Both the position numbers and the translations under genes were made by a program. Below the pieces are notes generated by a model. The model did no database searches. It had not been told where the DNA came from and worked only from the letters and a program-made list of their open reading frames with translations. 64,000 nt of DNA from Pogostemon cablin (Eukaryota; Streptophyta; Magnoliopsida; Lamiales; Lamiaceae), in NCBI GenBank assembly GCA_023678885.1, contig CM042998.1, positions 2,979,820 to 3,043,819 of the forward strand, in the 5' to 3' direction. Within the stretch, counting starts at the first letter, position 1; each line of letters starts with the position of its first letter. Shown one piece after another: positions 56,501 to 64,000 of this stretch.

Positions 56501-59500
56501 TCAACCAGTAACTTGCTGATTAGAAATTTAATACGAGCGACCTTTAAACCATGTAACTATCCACTAATGTTGTATATTAGAAAGTTTACGTGTCTTTTAT
56601 TAAAATACATTACAGAAAATTTTGTTTGTTACGAATTCATATCCATCTTCTTAGTCCATTGTTCTTACTCTCTTTTATGTGTATGAATGGTCATACGTTT
56701 TGACTACAGTTTTCATTGTTTCCATATAGTTTTATGTTCATGGTGATTCTTATTTTCTACATTGAGTTGGCCTGTTCGTTCAATATAGCATCCCAATTGC
56801 TTGAGTTCTTTTAGTTGTATTCAGCATATAACTTGTTTTAAATCCTTTGCCAGGAGAATGTCCTTGATGATTGTTGTTGAGTTGTAAATTGCTTTGATAT
56901 CTTGCTGGTATTAATACATACATTCTCTCTCTCCAAAAAGGGGCACTCGATAGCATACTCAAGCCCATTGAATTGAATATGCAGGTTTCTGGCTAAGATA
57001 CTGGCACCAGAAGGTTCAAAAGATGTTCCTGTGGGACAGCCTATAGCGATTACAGTTACGTACTGTAGGCTCCTAGAGTTATTCTTCTTTTCTTATATAT
57101 TCTTTTGTCATACAAAATAGAATCATAGCACTTTGAAATGCTAAATGTATCTTTACATGTCCAGAATTTGTTTGAATTCAGTTTTCAACACTATAATTCA
57201 CTCAAACTAATAAACTTAATCAGTTTCTTATCTTTGGTTTGCATGAATTTTTTTCTTCTACTCTTCCTAGGGCATCTGTAAAGTTATATCACAAAGCTTA
57301 ATGATTATGTTTTTTGTTATTTATATTTATTAATATGGTCTATCAACCATAACTCTCATCCATAAACCTTTTAAGTTAAACCATACAATTTTTTCTAGAA
57401 AGTTACAAATGTTTCACTTTCTTAAGAGGTGATTAAATCTATTTGATGTATTTAACATTACCTCGAAGTATGCGATGATTGATTTGATCTGGTTACAGGT
57501 TGAGAATCTAGATGATATAGCTAATATTCCTGCAAGTGTAAGTGGCTCAGAAACCAAGGATCAAACAACCAGTGAACAAACTGCAAAACATGGTGACGAC
57601 AAGCAGCAATCAAGTTCTGTGAATATCAGCACATCCAAACTTCCTCCACACATTATCCTTGAAATGCCAGCACTATCACCTACAATGGTAATAAACTCCC
57701 CTTGTCAAACTGTATGCTATAACATCAATTTTCTATCTTTCTTTCACTGCGGAAAAATTTACGCTTCTCTAACCTTCTTTTTCAATCCACAGAACCAGGG
57801 TAATATTGCAAAATGGAGGAAAAAGGAAGGTGATAAGGTTGTACATTTCTTTTCTCATCGACATAGATCTTACATGATAGTTTTCTAGCTATTGATAATA
57901 TGTTTAATCTTCTTGTTGCAGGTTGAGGTTGGTGATGTTATTTGTGAAATTGAAACAGATAAAGCTACCTTGGAATTTGAAATTCTTGAAGAAGGGTAAT
58001 AAAATACTCCATTTAACTTTATGGATTGAATTCTTGAGAATTTTGTTATTTTGAAAGCTTTTAAGCTGTTCTATTCTTATTAAACTCTTGATTGTCCGCA
58101 TAGTTTTATTAAATCTAGTATCATGACAACCTTAAACAATACAATATTGACATATAAAGCCAATATGTCATGATGTTTTGTCTTTTCTTGATACTGTGGG
58201 CCTTGACATGTGTGAGAAGTTATCTAAAGCTTGACTTTTTGGTGGGTTCATTGCCAGGCTAAGTGTTGCCAAAATTCTTTTTTATATACTCCTCAAAATA
58301 TTTGTCATTACAATTGCATATAAAGCTTTATACTATTTGCATGCCAATTGACTTGACTTTTGCAATATCTATTACAAAATTCATGTGCTTTTAACACTGT
58401 ATTGCGTCATTGCTTGTTGAATGCAGGTACTTGGCTAAAATTTTGGCTCCAGAGGGATCAAAAGATGTAGCTGTGGGACAGCCTATTGCAATAACTGTAA
58501 GTTGAGAATGTATAATGCGTAAACTTGCACCAAACATATTTTTCCTCTATAATGAACAGTGATTCCCATGACAATTAGAAAATTGTGATTGTTTATTTGT
58601 ACATGTCTTGGTAGGTCGAGGATCCCAATGATGTTGAAGCCGTAAGAACATCCATTGCTGATGATTTGAGTGACAAAGGAGAAAGGCCCGTTCAACAAAG
58701 TACCGTGGAGGATGTCAAAGCTCATAAAACAAGTTTCAATCGAGTTAGTCCTGCTGCAAAGTTGCTGATTAGAGAACATGGGTTAGATGCATCATCAATA
58801 CAATCATCCGGTCCTCGGGGTACTTTGCTTAAGGGGGATGTTTTGGCTGCAATAAAGTCTGGAAAAGGATCAGCAAAAGTCTCTGGATCTAAGGAGAAGA
58901 TTTCTTCGTCAGCTCCAGTCCATCCTCAAACTGCTTCCTCCACAAAATTGGGTTCAAAGTCCGATGTACGACAGAAAGATGCTTATGAAGACCTCCCAAA
59001 CAGTCAAATTCGCAAGGTACTTTTGGAACCAAATCAACCAATTTAAGTTTATTTTATGAATACATTTGTTTGTATCTTATTTTAGTGATTCTCAAGTGTT
59101 TTCCGGATGGAGTTGTTTTTCTTTTGCAGAGTCTTATAACTTGAACATTTTATGGTTAGACACCCATAGGCTGACCTTATACTTGATTGTCCCTGAAACT
59201 AATCTATTGACTTACCTGAATACCTGATCATCTTTACCCTTCACAAACTTCTCTTACATCAGATTGAGGCCTGATGTTATCAGGTTTAGACGATAGATGC
59301 TGTACCTGAAACTAGTTTTATTTTTTCTAATACACATGGGTATTACCTACATTCTAAATTATGTGGACTTCTGGAAAAGGTTAAATTTCTTTTCTCATAT
59401 TGCATCTAAAGATCCCTTATCTTTTACGTAATTTATATTTCTATAGATCCTTAAATTATTTTTATTTTTAAAAGTTCTTCCAGAGTATTTAAGATTTTAT

Positions 59501-61894
59501 TCCAAGAGTTCCCTCAAGATGGAAGTTGAAGGAATTTGTATTTGACATTTTAAATGATTATGCTACATGTTAGCTCTTTTTATGTAACATGCATTCAAAA
59601 GTATTTTCAGCACGTCATTTCAGAGAATATAATTCTTTTTGATAACTGTGATACAAGAGGTTAATAAAATTGCTTGTATATTTACCCTAGATATTAAAAA
59701 AAAAAAACCTGTTACGAAACCATTAAGAGTACTAAGATTTTTTCAAATGACATCTCAAAGAGCCTTTAAAATAAATTCAACATTTGAAGGACTTTAAAAA
59801 TAAAGAAGAAATTTAGGATCTATGAAAATAAATGTTAATTTAGTAACCATCTGGTGCAATATGCTTGAATCATTGTTCATTTCCTGATGTGGCACATCTC
59901 CACATTCTATAGAACATAGGTAAGATATAATTAGACTGAAAAATTTAAGGCCTATTGCTGGCTTACACCCACATTGCTAAATATTTATTTGTAGGTATCT
60001 TCTTTGTTAAAATCCATGGTCATAACTGCTTACTACCATAGTCAGCTACGCTAACCTCTCATGTGGTGTTATATAAAGATTGTATTTTTGAATGACTGTA
60101 GGTCATAGCAACACGCTTGTTGGAATCAAAACAGTCCACACCTCATTTGTATTTATCAACAGGTTTTAATATTTGTTCTGATGTCTCTTATAGCATTACA
60201 TATTATGTGCACCTGTGACCCTTATTTGACTTGTACCAGATGTTATACTGGATCCTCTTCTCTTATACAGAAAGGAGATTAAAGGTTGAATCTTGCTCTA
60301 TTCTGTTCCTCGTTGTGAAGAGAACCATTATGAGCTCAGTAATCTCATTTTGTTTTCCTCTGCAGCAAAATATGATATTAAAGTTTCAGTAAATGATGTT
60401 GTAATCAAAACTGTGGCAATGGCATTGAGAAATGTACCAGAAGCAAATGGTAAGAGTTTTCCTGTTTATCACTGGTTTCTAGATTCCATTTCATACTACG
60501 TGCTGACTCTTGGCTAACCTTGCAGCTTATTGGGATGATAAAAAAGGTGAAATCATCTTATGTGATTCAGTCGATATATCTATTGCAGTTGCTACGGAGA
60601 AGGTATTCTGTAAGATCTCCTTTTCTGTTTCTCGACAATTAATAGAATCAATCTAATGAATATTTCCAACATGTCTCGCAATCTCAGGGCTTGATGACTC
60701 CAATAGTAAGAAATGCAGATCAGAAGACTATATCAGCAATTTCCACAGAGGTGCATTCCTGGACATGTTTTGTCTACTTTGTGGGGCATTTATATTTTAT
60801 AGATAACATAATGTTCTCATTTTTGAACTTTTGCTGTTTCCAAAGGTCAAAGAACTAGCTGAAAAAGCACGGGCTGGAAAGCTTAAGCCAAATGAGTTCC
60901 AAGGTGGCACTTTCAGGTGAATGTGATGTTTGGATAAACTAATTTGAGAAAATATATCTTTTTTAAAGTGATCATTAACTTAACTTTTTCATGCAGCATC
61001 TCAAATTTGGGGATGTTTCCTGTGGATCATTTTTGTGCAATTATAAACCCGCCCCAGGTTCTCCCTCACTCCCTCTCTCTTATGCACGCACTCACCCACC
61101 CACCCACCAAATGTGCTATAAACACGTTTGAACACAATTATGAGTATGCACGAAAGTGCAATTGCTGTATCAGCTTGTACTCAAGGGGCCAATAAATTAT
61201 GACGGAAGGATCTTTTATATTGGTTTTACAGGGCAGACAACATTAGTGTTAATTAGATTTAATATTCTTTTATCATGTAGTATTATATGAGGATATAATT
61301 TATCCATTTCCTTTTTGAAGGCTGGTATTCTTGCTGTTGGTCGGGGTAATCAAGTCGTTGAACCAGTCATTGGAGATGATGGTAATTCATAAACCAGTCT
61401 TAGCATTATATGCTAGATTCTGTTCCAGCTCAAATGTAATTTTTAATTTGGATATTCTTTGTTTCCAGGTATTGATAAGCCTGGCGTTGTCAATAAAATG
61501 AAGTTAACATTGTCTGCTGACCACCGTGTTTTTGATGGGAAAGTTGGAGGTATTTAATGCCAACGAACTAATCTTCTATTCATCAGTGAAAAAACGCCTT
61601 AGTACATAGTAGTATTCATCACTATAAATGTAGACAAGCTTGCAGGTGATGCATGACCCTAATATACTAATTCATCAAATGGATCGATTTTATGTACTTC
61701 TTTAAGAAAACAGTATAAGATAGCCAATTATTTAATCATATAAAACACATGCTTCTGAGAGGAGGTGCTATATAAGAGTCTGTATAGTTGTATAGACGAT
61801 ATATGCTATGTAATGTTGCACACTTTGTTTTGCAGGTGCATTTGTGGCAGCATTACAGTCAAATTTCAGTGATATTCGAAGGCTTCTTTTGTGA
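53532..61894 (+). CDS. LTA3: Mitochondrial pyruvate dehydrogenase E2 (dihydrolipoamide acetyltransferase), two lipoyl domains
   Basis: Twenty-three coding exons, 638 residues: 53532-53629, 55378-55425, 55537-55591, 55670-55703, 55961-56010, 56095-56139, 56305-56378, 56985-57054, 57499-57687, 57793-57837, 57922-57995, 58427-58496, 58615-59016, 60102-60162, 60240-60284, 60366-60449, 60526-60602, 60688-60750, 60846-60916, 60997-61057, 61321-61381, 61469-61549 and 61836-61894. The N-terminus is Arg/Ser-rich, like a mitochondrial presequence. Lipoyl domain 1 has lipoyl-Lys 124 and domain 2 Lys 250, both in ETDKATLE. The E1/E3-binding domain is about 327-365 (RVSPAAKLLIREHG). The acyltransferase domain ends with DHRVFDG (His 611, Asp 615). 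It transfers acetyl groups from lipoate to CoA at the core of the pyruvate dehydrogenase complex. Two lipoyl domains and the length agree with Arabidopsis At3g52200 as I recall it. Confidence 0.95.
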
Positions 61895-62448
61895 TGACAA
61901 AGAAAGCTATTCCCTCAGAAATATTACACTTTCAAATTGGAAATATCTTCGACCGGAAGCTGTAAGTTTGCAGAGTGGTCGAGATCTTCTGCTAGAGCTT
62001 TCGCGGATTTAACTTTCTGACTGATGAGCCATTTATTATTGCTGGGAGACAAAGAACCCACATAAATCTGAGTTTTGTTTGAAATATTTTGGCTCCAACG
62101 GCTGCTGAGTTTTTATCGTTTCAGTTCTCATTGCTTGTTTGATTTCTCATGTAAAAAAATAACAACTGCGAGTACCACTCGTGTGTTGTCCGTCAATAAA
62201 TTGAACTCTCGCTCGCTCTTTTTTGCGTTTACTGAGTTCATTTTCTGTGTAGATTTCTATCTGACCTGTTCCTAATTCAGAAATGGAAAGACTGAATTAC
62301 GTTTATGTTACAGAAGCGTGTCAAAAAACCCAGACAGTGGAACATTAGATAGAAAATAGAAGAATCAAATTGTTTAATTGTTGTCATCAACCGAAGTATG
62401 TTTTGCCTCAAAAGAGGCTTTTCCGAGCAAAATAACGAGCACAGCTTA
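61895..62448. other. Convergent 3' regions of the E2 and DUF455 genes
   Basis: About 550 bases between two stop codons on opposite strands. An AATAAA (62195) can serve the E2 transcript. Overlap of the two 3' UTRs is possible. Confidence 0.5.
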
Positions 62449-63881
62449 TCAGATTGATTCTGTGGGGAAGTCTTTGACAGCAAGAGGTTCGTACCATTGA
62501 GGTCCGAACCCAGCAGCCGATCTTGCTGCCTCGTTGAAAGGCTGCTTGAGCCTGAAGAAACCCCTAACTATTTCATGAAACCTTGCAATTGCTTCATCAT
62601 CCAAACCTTCCTTGCTCTCGTCTTCTTTACGCTCGATCTCCTTAGAAGCCATGGCTTGATCTTTCGATCTCTGGCAGAGGTACCTGAACCACTTCACCCC
62701 AGCAGCGCAGTGAGTAATCTCTTCGGGATAAACGACTTTCTCCAGTAACTCAGCAGTCTCTTCGTCACCCCCTTTCCGAAAACGAGATATAGTAGTTGGC
62801 AGCACATCAAGCCCTCGTGCCTGTGAATCGATGAACGCACGCCACTCATTAAGAAACTCAAAGTGAGCTAATAGAGTACCTACATTTTTGGCAATATTAA
62901 TCCGGTAAGAGAGAAGTAGAGAACTAGGGAAATACCTCATGAACACAATGTTCGATCGCCAATCGTGCTAACAAATCCTTCGAAGTAGCAGTAGCCGAAT
63001 CCCAGAGACCATCATGAGCAGGAAGTGCTCCATAGAAAGATCCAAGCTCCTCTAGACGTTTGGCTAGCAGGGTGAAGTGTCGACCTTCATCTTGTGCCAC
63101 TTTCACAAAATCAGTGAAGAAATCTCTTGGCATGGACTCTTGCCTACCAAATCGAGCGATTATATCCTACATAAAACACAATTGAGACTCTTCTTAGACT
63201 AAAGGGCGAACAAAACAAAGCATCAAGAAATGCGAAAGGCAGAAGCTACCCCCATATTATAAATGGTGCAATTGTGACCTAAAGCACATCTCTCTCAGTT
63301 GGCACAAATAGTACTCTCTAGTAAGGAGAATGAATAATCTTCAGTCTAGGTAACATATATAAGCACTAGCAAATGGTGAGAAGAAAGGTGAAAATGTACT
63401 TGGAAATTGGAATAACTTCCATTATATCAATGATAAGCCCAAAATTCCAACCATCACTCTTGAGCATACAAATAGTTTACATTCTCATTCTCATAGCTTA
63501 CATGATATATCAATCCATATAGTTGTATTTTTCATTTCAAGATTTCACTTTTCTCACATCCCATTTGCACATCTCATCTAGATAGACAGTTAAAACTCAC
63601 CATCAAAATCAAACATATTTCAATTCTTAATGTCATCATAAAAAATTTCCAAACCTTCCACTGCAACAATTTATCTATATAACATGATGATAAAGGAAAT
63701 AAAGGTGATCCAACCAGCAATCCATGGTAAATGAGAGAGAGAAGCAGCAAGAATGAAGTACCCAAGATAAGTCAATAGCCCAACTTTCAGTGTGCACAAG
63801 ACTATGCACAATAGCCAGTCTACTTTGCAAACTCCCCGCCTTTCCCAGCTTCGGCATCTCACCTGGTGACACCAGCTTCAC
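62449..63881 (-). CDS. DUF455 ferritin-like protein, 3' part (5' end beyond window)
   Basis: Three exons on the minus strand, in reading order 63881-63762, 63166-62936 and 62820-62449, give 240 residues with GT-AG junctions. Motifs are MPKLGKAGSLQSRLAIVHSL, HTESWAIDLSW, then FVKVAQDEGRHFTLLAKRLEELG and VVYPEEITHCAAGVKWFRYL. The Glu of HTESW and two ExxH motifs (EGRH, EITH) fit a diiron ferritin-like four-helix fold of the DUF455 family. The biochemical role is unknown; bacterial relatives are equally uncharacterised. The visible part starts at an intron acceptor (63882), so the N-terminal exons, perhaps 50-80 residues, lie to the right of the window. The next gene leftward, E2, is convergent. 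Confidence 0.88.
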
Positions 63882-64000
63882 CTGCATACAGATCACAGCA
63901 CCATACAAGAGTGTTACATGTTCTTTTTCAGTGGGGCAATTCGTCGAACAGTTGATAGGGAATAAAAAACGGGTGGCGATTATCATACATTAGCGAGGCG

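Noticed and set aside
1..64000. CRISPR arrays, operons or bacterial-type defence systems
   Set aside because: No regular spacer-repeat array is present; the exon-intron genes and MITEs show plant nuclear DNA.
63882..64000. First exon of the DUF455 gene
   Set aside because: The minus-strand frame can be read through from 63986, but a clear AG acceptor lies at 63882-63883 and the upstream residues do not resemble the family, so the 5' exon is probably outside.

Overview
The window is nuclear DNA of a flowering plant, probably a eudicot. Genes are split by many GT-AG introns, the intergenic DNA is very AT-rich and full of Stowaway-type and hAT-like MITEs, and there are remains of a plant pararetrovirus and of a Ty3/gypsy element. 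The species cannot be named from the sequence.

The left 26 kb holds no host gene that I can support. Positions 1-2.8 kb are the 3' part of an endogenous caulimovirid: reverse transcriptase/RNase H end, a second ORF broken by two in-frame stops, and an intergenic region with TATA box and poly(A) signal. From 2.8 to 17.3 kb lies AT-rich DNA with nested MITEs, a palindromic tandem array at 14.4-15.0 kb and a small GTGCAAA tandem repeat at 15.8 kb. From 17.3 to 25.65 kb lies a minus-strand, gag-only (non-autonomous) gypsy element in two partial copies. One LTR is shared between a PPT on one side and a tRNA-Asp PBS on the other, as in a tandem head-to-tail array.

The right 38 kb carries six genes, whose exons I assembled by hand. 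They are VTE5-type phytol kinase (26.4-29.8 kb, +), the RNA polymerase III subunit RPC4 (38.5-41.2 kb, +), PDK1 kinase (43.4-47.1 kb, +), V-ATPase subunit G (50.5-51.9 kb, +), the mitochondrial pyruvate dehydrogenase E2 with two lipoyl domains (53.5-61.9 kb, +), and a DUF455 ferritin-like protein (62.4 kb to beyond 63.9 kb, -, 5' end outside). Every assembled junction keeps the frame. The gene order VTE5, PDK1, DUF455 recalls a block on Arabidopsis chromosome 5, with other genes interspersed. The genes are single housekeeping loci in different pathways (plastid tocopherol salvage, Pol III transcription, lipid-signalled AGC kinase control, vacuolar acidification, pyruvate oxidation) and do not form one system.

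The least ordinary items between the genes are a nuclear fragment resembling a mitochondrial linear-plasmid DNA polymerase (35.06-35.41 kb), a tRNA-derived SINE with target duplications in a VTE5 intron, a short degenerate plastid-16S-like stretch, MULE-like hairpin elements and a 23-base poly(G) tract. I found no clear new multi-gene system. The best candidates for something undescribed are the palindromic array at 14.4-15.0 kb with its TATA-like start and the four-copy palindrome array in the viral promoter.
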